The notes beneath the pieces are model-generated. The model did no database searches and was not told where the DNA came from. It saw only the letters and a list, made by a program, of their open reading frames with translations. From Terrihalobacillus insolitus (GTDB taxonomy: Bacteria; Bacillota; Bacilli; Bacillales; Amphibacillaceae): 64,000 nucleotides of DNA. The stretch spans positions 329,649 to 393,648 of the forward strand of contig NZ_JAMQKB010000001.1 in the NCBI RefSeq assembly GCF_028416575.1. Reading direction: 5' to 3'. Every line of letters starts with the position of its first letter. The stretch's first letter is position 1. A program made the translations under genes and the position numbers. Below, piece by piece: positions 26,056 to 34,270 of the stretch.

Positions 26056-26814
26056 TTAAATTAGCTTTTCGACTTCTCCATTATCTTTTAGTTCCTGAAT
26101 GACCTCGTTTAGCTTTTGTTGCTTTTCTTGTTGTGCAAGTTGGTCCTTAAGATCACTCTGTATATCTTCCAGTTTAGGGACATTTTCACTTTGGCTTTCT
26201 AGTTGTGCATAATAATCCTCTACTTGTTTGTCGGTAATTTCAACTTCAGGCAATTCTTCGTCCATGTATTTTTGGAGTCTAAGTTCATAAGCCACTTGCT
26301 CCTTTAAACCGTCCTCTGACAACTGAAGCTTATCTAAAAATTCATCTTTAAACTGTTGGTCATCTTCATACTGTGATTTTATTTGTTCAATATTGTCAGC
26401 AACTTCTTGATCCTCTACTGTAATCCCTTTAGCTTCTGCTTCCTGTTTAATCAATTCTTGGCTAATTAACGTGTCTAATGTTTGTGTTTTTATTAAATCC
26501 GTATCGCTAGTGTCTTGTTGATATTGCTGTAGCATGATCTTCGTTTGAACATAAAGGCTATTATACTCTTCCCCTACAATTTCTGTTCCATTGACTGTTG
26601 CTACCACTTTACCTTCGTCAACCTTTTCTTCATCCGACACTTCTACGTCCTCTTGGGCTGCTTGAGTTCCTTCAGCTGCTTCTGTTTGATCCCCTTGGCT
26701 TTCCTGTTCCTCTTCACTTCCAGCACTGTCTGAACTGTTGTCTTCACCACTACTGCAGGCTGCTAGTAGAACACTAATTGCTAGTGCAAATAATAAAATA
26801 GTGAGTTTTTTCAT
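26056..26814 (-). CDS. Lipoprotein with SurA N-terminal-like chaperone domain
   Basis: 252 residues: signal peptide with lipobox LAAC (Cys20), a very acidic Ser/Glu/Gln linker (about 21-68), then a SurA/PrsA-type helical domain. That domain starts VVATVNGTEIVGEEYNSLY and includes TLDTLISQELIKQEAEAKGITV. There is no parvulin PPIase domain, so it is a foldase-like protein without isomerase. It should act outside the membrane on secreted proteins, perhaps as a holdase. It is monocistronic and lies between two inverted repeat copies. Confidence 0.8.
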   Translation of the reverse strand: MKKLTILLFALAISVLLAACSSGEDNSSDSAGSEEEQESQGDQTEAAEGTQAAQEDVEVSDEEKVDEGKVVATVNGTEIVGEEYNSLYVQTKIMLQQYQQDTSDTDLIKTQTLDTLISQELIKQEAEAKGITVEDQEVADNIEQIKSQYEDDQQFKDEFLDKLQLSEDGLKEQVAYELRLQKYMDEELPEVEITDKQVEDYYAQLESQSENVPKLEDIQSDLKDQLAQQEKQQKLNEVIQELKDNGEVEKLI

Positions 26815-27113
26815 GTGATTTCCTCATTTCCTTCTAGGCTTTCACCTATTTAACCACACATATTTATTGGTTGCAAACCAGTCAATTTCATTCATTTTTA
26901 GCAAAAAAGCACTATGACAAGCTCCATGGACGTTTTTTACACTTTATTTACAAAAGTGTGGTATTTTAAAGGGATGTTTTTTTCTTCTCATATCGAATGA
27001 AATTATAGCGATTTCGTCTATTTTGGATAAGCAATAAAATCCATGTGCAAGTAACACATGGATTTTCATACTAACTATTAAACACTCTATACTAAGACTA
27101 TCATAAAAGAGTA

Positions 27114-27932
27114 CTAACCCTTCACCGATCCAGCTAAAAGCCCCTGGATAAAATAACGACCTGCAAAAATGTAGACGATCATGGTCGGTAGGGCTGCAAG
27201 AATAGCACCAGCCATCTGAACATTCCACTCAACGATCTGACTACCCGCCAAATTTTGTAATGCCACCATAATTGGTTGTTGTTCACTACCTGTGATCGTA
27301 ATTGCGAACAAAAATTCATTCCATATATTGGTGAATTGCCAGATGGAGACTACAACAAAGCCCGTGATCGAAAGCGGGATGATAATAAATCGAAAAATCC
27401 GAATGAATCCAGCTCCATCAATTTGCGCTGATTCGATCATGGAATCTGGAATGCTGGCATAAAAATTTCGGAACATCAACGTTGTTAATGGAATACCGTA
27501 AACAACATTCGTTAACACCAAGCCAGGAATTGTATTATAAAGTCCTAACACCTGTATCGTTTTAATCAAAGGAATCAAAACACTTTGATATGGAATAAAC
27601 ATTCCAAATAACAGGGCAGTGAACACCCATTCCGACCCTTTAAATTTCCACTTCGACAGTACGTACCCATTTAATGATCCGAGCAGAGCAGATATTAGTG
27701 TTGCTGGAATAACAATGTATAAACTGTTTAAAAAATTGGGTACGAGTTTAGCAAATGCCTGAGCATAGCTAGACAAATTAATCGCACTTGGCAACTGCCA
27801 CATAGTTGCAATCGACACCTCGTCGAACGGTTTTAAGCTCGTAACGACCATGACGTAAAATGGGATGAGGAAGAATAAACTAAACAAGACCAGCAATGCG
27901 TAAAAGATACCTTTTGATAATGATTTTGTCAT
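27114..27932 (-). CDS. Carbohydrate ABC transporter permease (MalG type)
   Basis: 272 residues, six membrane segments, EAA loop SMIESAQIDGAGFIRIFRFIIIPLS near residue 165. It ends LLAGSVKG, the usual end of this subfamily. It starts directly at the stop of the partner permease gene. With the binding protein at 29369-30688 it resembles the glucose/mannose importers of the GtsABC type. No ATPase is encoded here. Confidence 0.87.
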   Translation of the reverse strand: MTKSLSKGIFYALLVLFSLFFLIPFYVMVVTSLKPFDEVSIATMWQLPSAINLSSYAQAFAKLVPNFLNSLYIVIPATLISALLGSLNGYVLSKWKFKGSEWVFTALLFGMFIPYQSVLIPLIKTIQVLGLYNTIPGLVLTNVVYGIPLTTLMFRNFYASIPDSMIESAQIDGAGFIRIFRFIIIPLSITGFVVVSIWQFTNIWNEFLFAITITGSEQQPIMVALQNLAGSQIVEWNVQMAGAILAALPTMIVYIFAGRYFIQGLLAGSVKG

Positions 27933-28892
27933 TTACGCCTCACCCTTTCTACTTTTGATCAAATATGGCACGATGAAAATGGCGACCAGTACAAGTAACA
28001 CGATTGCAATTGCCGCTCCTTCTGCGTAATAGTTCCCTCTAAACGTCGTTTCGAACATGTTTACAGCAGGCATATCGGTAACAAAGTTTGCGCCAGGTCC
28101 TGTCATCGTATAAATCAAATCAAATATCTTCAATGAAATATGAAGCATCATGACGATTACACCAAATGTAATCGGCTGTAACTGCGGTAATATTACCTTA
28201 AAATAAATTTGGCGCTCTGTAGCACCATCCATTCGAGCTGCTTCACGCAATTCTTCTGGGATTCCTCGTAAACCAGCCAAATACATCGCAAGTGAGAATC
28301 CAGTCATTTGCCAAATTGCTGCAATCATAACGGCAATTAACGCAAGCGGAATTCCAAAATCAATTTGTCCAATTTGCAAAGTCGGAACAATCGTTGTATC
28401 TGTATACCATCCAGGCGTCCAACCAAATAATCCGTCCAAAATAATATTCATTCCTGTATCCGGATTCAACACCCAACGCCAAACAACTCCTGTTACAACG
28501 AAGGATAACGCCATTGGAAATAAAAAGATGTTTCTAAAAATAGATTCGCCTTTTAACTTCTGGTCAATTAGGACAGCCAAAAATTGCCCTAAAATGACAA
28601 CCCCCGCAATAAAAAACACAGTAAAAAACAACATATTTCTTAAATCAGATTGGAATCGAAATGTCTGAAAAATAGAAGAAAAATTATCAAGACCAACAAA
28701 TGACATATCAGGGATAAGCTGATTCCAATTGCTAACAGACACGTACCCAGTCCAACCGATAAAGCCGTACACAAACACAGCAATTAAAATGAGCGATGGA
28801 AGCAAGAACAGGAATGCCAAAACTTTGTCCTTGGATACCGGCTTCTTCTTTTGCCTTAATGTGTCTCTCTTCTGTGTATTTGTCGCTTCCAC
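27933..28892 (-). CDS. Carbohydrate ABC transporter permease (MalF type)
   Basis: 319 residues with six membrane segments and the EAA motif ELREAARMDGATERQIYFKVILP. The charged N-terminal tail (about 25 residues) is normal for the family. A GTG start at 28892 is supported by AAAGGAGGGG five bases upstream. The gene is cut off from its binding-protein gene by a dispersed repeat (28951-29229) and a terminator-like hairpin (29333-29360), so its present promoter is unclear. Confidence 0.87.
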   Translation of the reverse strand: MEATNTQKRDTLRQKKKPVSKDKVLAFLFLLPSLILIAVFVYGFIGWTGYVSVSNWNQLIPDMSFVGLDNFSSIFQTFRFQSDLRNMLFFTVFFIAGVVILGQFLAVLIDQKLKGESIFRNIFLFPMALSFVVTGVVWRWVLNPDTGMNIILDGLFGWTPGWYTDTTIVPTLQIGQIDFGIPLALIAVMIAAIWQMTGFSLAMYLAGLRGIPEELREAARMDGATERQIYFKVILPQLQPITFGVIVMMLHISLKIFDLIYTMTGPGANFVTDMPAVNMFETTFRGNYYAEGAAIAIVLLVLVAIFIVPYLIKSRKGEA

Positions 28893-28950
28893 AAGTACCC
28901 CTCCTTTAAGTCGCAGTAGATTTTTCGTACGAGCAAGCGAAGTATTTATA

Positions 28951-29229
28951 GAGGATGTTCAAAAAGTCACCAAATGATAAGCGGTGCATCTCTTCGTTGG
29001 CTTGTATTTCCGTTCCTTGGAAAAGAAACCCGCTTTTCCTGCGTGCGAAGTATATTCGGGGAAGCATTCCTTATGCTCACGTATTAAAAGCATATCCTTA
29101 GAAAAAGAAGAACACTTTTTCTTCGTGCGAGGTAATGCTTTCGAAGCAACAAGCTTTCGCTGCGCTACTCAAAACTACGCCGCCTCGACCTGCTTGCTTC
29201 TAATTCTGCGACTTTTTGAACACGCACTT
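28951..29229 (-). repeat. Dispersed repeat element, copy B (about 279 bp, inverted relative to A)
   Basis: It begins GAGGATGTTCAAAAAG and ends ACTTTTTGAACACGCACT, the reverse complement of copy A's ends. It shares about 240 bp of near-identical interior with copy A, but the roughly 85-bp segment next to the GAGGATGTTC end is different and shorter. It lies inside an ABC importer operon, between the binding protein and permease genes. Confidence 0.8.
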
Positions 29230-29332
29230 ATAATCGTGTGTATAGATAAAAGTAAACCCATAAAAAAGCCAATTGCCGTACCTTTTCGTATCGACAGCAC
29301 CGTAGTTTCACTTGTACTTCTAATCTTACAAA

Positions 29333-29360
29333 GCAAAAAGGGGAGACGCCCCCCCTTTGC
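29333..29360 (-). terminator. Terminator-like hairpin after the glucose-type binding-protein gene
   Basis: On the reverse strand a GGGG/CCCC core with flanking GCAAA/TTTGC pairs is followed by TTTTTGC. It sits 9 bp after the binding-protein stop. It could partly terminate the operon, favouring expression of the binding protein over the permeases. Confidence 0.65.
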
Positions 29361-29368
29361 ACAAGAAA

Positions 29369-30688
29369 TTACTTTATCTGCGAGCTTGCTTTTGTCAATG
29401 CATTAATAAATTGATCTACGTCTTGTTGCGTCACAAAGATATTAACCGCATCATTAAATTTATTTAAGAATCCTGGAGATGCAGCTGATCCGTTTGCTAG
29501 GCTCAGTGTTAAAGTGCCATCTGAGTCTGATGCTTTGAAATCATCCATTGCAGATTGGCTATACTCGTTAAACTCTGACATATCCACATCTGTTCTCGCT
29601 GGAATAGCACCTTTTAACTTGTTAAATGCTTTCTGCCCTTCTTTGGAGCCGAGGTATGTTAAAAACGTTTTTACATCATCAGGATTTTCAACGCCTTTTG
29701 GAAGTCCAAATGAGTCATTCACAATCATAAAGCTACCTTGGCTTCCTGGTGTTGCTGTCCAACCAAATTCTTTATTTGGCTCCCATCCTTTACTTACAAA
29801 ATATGCTTCTGCCCAATCACCCATCACATTCATTGCAGCTTCACCATCAACAAGAAGCTGATCTGCATCTTGCCATGCAAGTGAACTATGGTTGTCATTA
29901 ATGTAGCCAAGCATCTTCTTAAATGTCTCCGCCGCTTCACGAACACCGTCACTATCAAACGCAAGCTCACCTGTCCACAACTTACTGTAATCCTCTGGTC
30001 CCAATACTCCTAATAAAACCGTTTCGAATAAAGAGGATGAGCCGAATGGATCTTTATCACCAAGTGCTAATGGTGTCACACCATTTTCTTGCAATGTATC
30101 AGCTGCTGCAAAGAAGTCCTCAAAAGTTTTTGGTGGCTCTATGCCATACTCATCAAAGATTTGCTTGTTGTAAAATAGAACGTTCCCACGATGGATGTCA
30201 ATCGGCACACCGTAAACACTGCCATCTGTCGTATTCATGTCGATCACTTTTTGTGGAAAAATATCTGTCCAACCGTTTTCCTCATATAAATCATCAAGTG
30301 GTTCCATGCTATCCGCTTCAAGCCACTGGAATAATTCCGCGCCCCCGTGAACCTGGAAAGTCGAAGGTGGGTCTTCCCCTTGCATACGAGTAGCCAGGAC
30401 TGCTTTTGCGTTCGAACCTCCACCGCCAGCTACCGCCGCATTCTCAACTTTAATGTCCGAATTAGCGCTTTCAAAACCGTCTAGTAAAGCTTGAAGGGCA
30501 TTTGCTTCCCCACCAGCTGTCCACCAGCTGAAAATTTCAAGTGTCGTGTCACCGTTATCCGATCCCTCTGCATTATCTGAGGATCCAGATCCATTTTCAC
30601 TTTCTCCTGAATTGCCAGAGCTACAAGCTGCCAAAACCATAGTTAAAGCAAGTAATAATCCTAAAAAAATACCAAGTTCCTTTTTCAT
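29369..30688 (-). CDS. Sugar-binding lipoprotein of ABC importer, glucose/mannose type
   Basis: 439 residues: signal peptide with lipobox LAAC (Cys22), a Gly/Ser/Asn linker, and a CUT1 binding fold. It begins LEIFSWWTAGGEANALQALLDGFE, the pattern of glucose/mannose-binding proteins such as Pseudomonas GtsA. Further landmarks are DIHRGNVLFYNKQIFDEYGIEPPKTFEDF and LPKGVENPDDVKTFLTYLGS. ATG 30688 is chosen; the frame extends seven codons to a GTG, but AAGGGGG lies between them and serves the ATG. A cre box lies 31-44 bp upstream. Control by the sensor trio at 32063-35271 is likely from position and from what is known of such sets. Confidence 0.88.
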   Translation of the reverse strand: MKKELGIFLGLLLALTMVLAACSSGNSGESENGSGSSDNAEGSDNGDTTLEIFSWWTAGGEANALQALLDGFESANSDIKVENAAVAGGGGSNAKAVLATRMQGEDPPSTFQVHGGAELFQWLEADSMEPLDDLYEENGWTDIFPQKVIDMNTTDGSVYGVPIDIHRGNVLFYNKQIFDEYGIEPPKTFEDFFAAADTLQENGVTPLALGDKDPFGSSSLFETVLLGVLGPEDYSKLWTGELAFDSDGVREAAETFKKMLGYINDNHSSLAWQDADQLLVDGEAAMNVMGDWAEAYFVSKGWEPNKEFGWTATPGSQGSFMIVNDSFGLPKGVENPDDVKTFLTYLGSKEGQKAFNKLKGAIPARTDVDMSEFNEYSQSAMDDFKASDSDGTLTLSLANGSAASPGFLNKFNDAVNIFVTQQDVDQFINALTKASSQIK

Positions 30689-30718
30689 GATTTTATTTTC
30701 CCCCTTCACATTTTCAAC

Positions 30719-30732
30719 TGGAACCGTTTACA
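30719..30732. promoter_or_regulatory. cre box upstream of the glucose-type importer
   Basis: TGGAACCGTTTACA matches the cre consensus at every fixed position but one. It lies 31-44 bp before the start codon, so it is probably a roadblock or promoter-overlapping CcpA site. Confidence 0.65.
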
Positions 30733-30845
30733 TCATAAACCATCAAATTAACTTATGAACGAATAACATCCAGCACTTTTTTGTTATTATCTTTCATTTT
30801 TTGTGTTCCCCCTAAAGTGAAGGCTTTGTTGAAGTTCAGTGTTGA

Positions 30846-31088
30846 TTATGGTACGCAAAAAGAAACCCCCAATTTTATGGGAGTTTCTTTTTTATTGGCT
30901 TCATATACTAAAGTCCTCGTTGCTTTAGTGATAAAATTCACAAGGTAAGCTAAAAACAATGGAAAATACAGTAAAGATTTTAGCTTCCCTATTGTATCAA
31001 ACAGTTCCCACAGCAAATCAAGTCTACCAATGATAGATAGCTCAATAATAGGACTAGTATTACAGATTGCTTTCATCTTGTTTACCAT
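30846..31088 (-). pseudogene. Truncated DUF3368/PIN-domain toxin
   Basis: Only the first 32 or so residues match a DUF3368 PIN toxin: KAICNTSPIIELSIIGRLDLLWELFDT, the first strand and helix. After that the sequence has no PIN features and reads as AT-rich noise to a stop at 30846. Intact relatives are about 150-160 residues and carry further acidic active-site residues that are missing here. Its start overlaps the antitoxin end by 29 bp, as in a normal two-gene module. A terminator hairpin (30857-30891) lies at the 3' end. It is almost certainly inactive. Confidence 0.75.
30857..30891. terminator. Hairpin with T tract
   Basis: AAAAGAAACCCCC and GGGAGTTTCTTTT pair with one bulge, followed by T on the forward strand and preceded by A. 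It probably ends the antitoxin transcript on the reverse strand. Confidence 0.65.
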
Positions 31089-31389
31089 CTTCTTTTAGAA
31101 TAAACTCAATCGTTTCATCATCTTGCTTTTTATGTTCCTCTGTATACTCAGCCCAATGAATATTATGATCAATTAATATTTGAATAAAATCTGATATGCT
31201 TTTACCACCTAGCTCAGCTGCTCGTGCAAGTGTTATTTTGCTTGCAGTAAACAAATACATGGCTAGTGATATATTAACATCTTCATCAACTGAATTTACA
31301 TGTGCCCCTTTTAAAAAAGGCAAGAATTCAGGATTAATTCCAACTTTTGCTTTTGATTCCCCCATAGCCAATGGTATCATTCCCCTCAT
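31060..31389 (-). CDS. UPF0175 family antitoxin-like protein
   Basis: 109 residues with the UPF0175 signature LAMYLFTASKITLARAAELGGKSISDFIQIL, a helix-turn-helix-like region that in this family partners DUF3368 PIN toxins. The start at ATG 31389 has GGAGG about 10 nt upstream; the frame extends further but with no ribosome site. The partner toxin immediately downstream is truncated, so this is an orphan antitoxin. It might still repress its own promoter or neutralise a related toxin elsewhere. Confidence 0.75.
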   Translation of the reverse strand: MRGMIPLAMGESKAKVGINPEFLPFLKGAHVNSVDEDVNISLAMYLFTASKITLARAAELGGKSISDFIQILIDHNIHWAEYTEEHKKQDDETIEFILKEDGKQDESNL

Positions 31390-31526
31390 TAAATTCTTGC
31401 CTCCATTATAACAATTAATGGTTACTAACTGAAGAGATCTATCCTTCAAATAGCTATTAAAATGTAAAATAAAAAACAATTGACCTTGTTCAACATAAGG
31501 ACCCGTAAATGCAATAACTATCCCTC

Positions 31527-31967
31527 TTATTTTAAAGACGTTTTGAACACATAACTTACTTTGTCATAATCCATTCTATCTTCATAAAAACGATGTGCGT
31601 CCGTTCTCTGTAACCCTGAAGACAATGCAACACTTTCATAATTGTTTTCTTTTGCCCATTCATGGACATATGAAAGTAGCTTTTCACCGTACCCTTTTGA
31701 ACGCTTAGTTGTATCAGTCACTAAATCACAAACCCAAACGAATCTGCCGTAGTATAGTGTTATCATTGGTTTAAAACCAGTAACTGCAACTATCTTTCCT
31801 CCATCAATTAAAGCCAACATCTTATATCTATCTTTGTCTTTTGCTTCTATAACTAAATCCAGATATGCTTCTTTATCAAGATGTTTACGTAGTTGTTTCA
31901 TAACTGGAAATGCTTCTAAAATCTCGTTTTGTGAATGCAGTTCTTTAATTGTTAAAGTGTCTCCCAT
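31527..31967 (-). CDS. GNAT family N-acetyltransferase
   Basis: 146 residues. The acetyl-CoA-binding motif A region is visible as [29 protein letters not shown] (R/K-S-K-G-Y-G), followed by [29 protein letters not shown], the typical C-terminal beta-bulge part. The acceptor is unknown. ATG 31967 has AAGGGGAA five bases before it. It lies between the toxin-antitoxin remnant and the sensor operon and seems monocistronic. Confidence 0.82.
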   Translation of the reverse strand: MGDTLTIKELHSQNEILEAFPVMKQLRKHLDKEAYLDLVIEAKDKDRYKMLALIDGGKIVAVTGFKPMITLYYGRFVWVCDLVTDTTKRSKGYGEKLLSYVHEWAKENNYESVALSSGLQRTDAHRFYEDRMDYDKVSYVFKTSLK

Positions 31968-32062
31968 AATTATTCCCCTTTTCAAAATTTGACTATTTTT
32001 AACATAACTTCTTCTTGTACTACAACTGCGCCTTTTTAAACATGCATTTTACCTAACAACGA

Positions 32063-32830
32063 TCATTCCTCTAATGTTCTATCGTGTCGAACATCTTCAC
32101 GATACTTACTAGGGGAGCTTCCTACCACCTTTTTAAAGGCCCTACTAAAGTAATTTGGATCATGATACCCTACTTCAAAGCAAATTTCCTTTTGAGATAA
32201 ATGTGTTTTTCTTAATAGCTTTTTTGCCTTGTCCATTCGGATATCTGTTACATAATCAATGAACGTTTTCCCCATTTGTTCTTTAAAATATTTACTAAAA
32301 TAATATGGACTTAGGTCTACATGAGTTGCTGTTGCTTCAAGTGTTAAACCGTTCCCATAATGCTCATGAATGTACTGTACAGCATCTTGCAACAAGCTTT
32401 GAGTAATACTTTTTTCATCATTTAGGTAAAACAGGTCCTGTTGTCCCATTCTTTCATTTCGAATTTCCCTTATTACTCGACCGACCGTATCCATAATTTC
32501 CTTTTTCTTGGTTGGTTTCAACAAATATTCCTTGACCCCCTCACGCATGACTTCTCGAGCGTACTCAAACGTATCGTAAGCTGAAACCATAATAAATTTC
32601 GTGTCGGGTTGTGCTTTTTTTATCATTTTGACAGCTTGCACACCATCAATTCCTGGCATTTTTATATCCATTAAAACAATGTCAGGTTTCTGTTCCGATG
32701 CAAGTCGAATTGCTTCACGACCATTAGTCGCTTCCCCGATCACTTCTACCTTTTGAAGACCTTGCGTAAGGATTTGTCGCATAGCCTGGCGTTCAATACC
32801 CTCATCATCAACGACTAAAATGCGAAACAT
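32063..32830 (-). CDS. Response regulator, receiver plus AraC-type domain (YesN-like)
   Basis: 255 residues. The receiver has DDE at 8-10, phospho-acceptor Asp55 (IVLMDIKMPG) and the Lys of YLLKPTKK near 107. The C-terminal AraC domain shows LEATATHVDLSPYYFSKYFKEQMG and EICFEVGYHDPNYFSRAFKKVVGSSPSKYRE. It follows the kinase gene with no gap. By analogy with YesMN-type sets it should activate the sugar importer at 27114-30688. Confidence 0.9.
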   Translation of the reverse strand: MFRILVVDDEGIERQAMRQILTQGLQKVEVIGEATNGREAIRLASEQKPDIVLMDIKMPGIDGVQAVKMIKKAQPDTKFIMVSAYDTFEYAREVMREGVKEYLLKPTKKKEIMDTVGRVIREIRNERMGQQDLFYLNDEKSITQSLLQDAVQYIHEHYGNGLTLEATATHVDLSPYYFSKYFKEQMGKTFIDYVTDIRMDKAKKLLRKTHLSQKEICFEVGYHDPNYFSRAFKKVVGSSPSKYREDVRHDRTLEE

Positions 32831-34270
32831 CTATTTCTCCCCTTTGCTTTTAGATGGCAATTTTAACGTAACCGTTGTGCCTTGTCCGACTGCTGATTCA
32901 ATATCAAAAAGTCCATCCTGTTGATAAAATAATTGCAGTCTCTTTATTACATTCCTTACACCGATCCCTGTAGAGTGCCCATGTCCTTCTGTAATCCCCT
33001 CTTCCTTTTCTTCATCACGTAATAAACGGTTTTTAATTTCATCCTCCATTCCAGCACCATTATCTGTTATCTCAACAATCACATCAGACTTTTTCCATTT
33101 AATTGAAAGTTTAATTTTACCTCCCTCTTCAATCGACTCAATTCCATGAATGAACGCATTCTCCACGATCGGTTGGAGTGTCATATTAGGAACCGACACG
33201 GACAAACACGATTCTTCCATTTCCGTTACAAATTCGATTCGATCACCAAAGCGTGCTTTTTGCAGAAAAAAATAATCCCGAACAATATCCACTTCCTTGC
33301 CAAGTGTCGTCGGTCGATCCAAATTGCTTAAATTATGTCGAAGTAAGGATGCCGTCGATTCGATCAATTCGTTCGTTCGATTTGCACCTTCCAAATATGC
33401 TGTTCGTGACACTGTATTTAAGATGTTAAACAAAAAGTGTGGATTGATTTGATTTTGTAGACTTTTCAATTCCATTTCCTTTAACAACCGATCAAGCTCC
33501 GATTTTTGTTTCACTTCTTCTACGAGACGATGAATATTAGCTCTCATATCGTTGAATGTATTGGTTAAAAAACGGAATTCATCCTTTGTCGATATTTCCA
33601 CTGGTTTACCATCAAACTTCCCCTTGGAAATTTCTTTAGCAACTGTTATCAAACGTCCAATTGGCCTTGTAATTCCCCGCGAAAACCAGATGACAAACAA
33701 GGCACACAGCAGGAACGTTGTGATGAAAACAAATATCCCCATCGATTGAAAATAGGCACTTTTCTGATTCACATCCCGATAAAATGCTTGGTACCGCGTT
33801 AATTCCTCATTCAATAATTCAAGTGTTGTTTCACGAATAAACTGAGCTATATTTTCCGCCTGCGATAAATGGGTAGCATACTGATTTATTTTTCCCTCTT
33901 GGAACGCACCAGAAACAATGGCACCTTTCTCCAGAAAACTAGTAATCATATTGTCATAGTTCTCGATCGTCAAATAATTGTCCTTGTTTTCAATCATCCG
34001 CAACCTGGATTGCTGTTCTTTTAAAGCAAGTCGAGCGTCCAAATAGGGCTGATAATATTCAGGTGTTTGCTCCACCAAATAGGCATTTAATCGATCATAT
34101 ACATCATCTGTCTTCTGTGAAATTTCGTTTAACAAATAAAGTCTGTTCAAAATCCTGTTATATTCGTTAATAGATTGCTTACTGTTTTGATACAAAAAAT
34201 AAGCAACACCGTTTAGTAAGACGACAAGTATCATTAAAAAGACAAGTAGCTTCGTACGAATACGGATCAA
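32831..34270 (-). CDS. Sensor histidine kinase, YesM-like with HAMP domain
   Basis: 479 residues: membrane segment at about 7-27, an extracellular helical region to about 175, a second membrane segment (FVFITTFLLCALFVIWFSRG), and a HAMP linker (ITRPIGRLITVAKEIS). The His_kinase core LQNQINPHFLFNILNTVSR and an HATPase domain follow (NMTLQPIVENAFIHGIE, DNGAGM, GIGVRNVIKRLQ). Its start overlaps the upstream sugar-binding gene by 4 bp, so the two are coupled and probably form a sensing complex at the membrane. Confidence 0.9.
   Translation of the reverse strand: MIRIRTKLLVFLMILVVLLNGVAYFLYQNSKQSINEYNRILNRLYLLNEISQKTDDVYDRLNAYLVEQTPEYYQPYLDARLALKEQQSRLRMIENKDNYLTIENYDNMITSFLEKGAIVSGAFQEGKINQYATHLSQAENIAQFIRETTLELLNEELTRYQAFYRDVNQKSAYFQSMGIFVFITTFLLCALFVIWFSRGITRPIGRLITVAKEISKGKFDGKPVEISTKDEFRFLTNTFNDMRANIHRLVEEVKQKSELDRLLKEMELKSLQNQINPHFLFNILNTVSRTAYLEGANRTNELIESTASLLRHNLSNLDRPTTLGKEVDIVRDYFFLQKARFGDRIEFVTEMEESCLSVSVPNMTLQPIVENAFIHGIESIEEGGKIKLSIKWKKSDVIVEITDNGAGMEDEIKNRLLRDEEKEEGITEGHGHSTGIGVRNVIKRLQLFYQQDGLFDIESAVGQGTTVTLKLPSKSKGEK

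Noticed and set aside
26944-27228. Separate small reverse-strand gene
   Set aside because: It overlaps the 3' end of a clear ABC permease in another frame and shows no family features.
29923-30393. 156-residue forward frame
   Set aside because: Shadow of the sugar-binding lipoprotein gene on the other strand.
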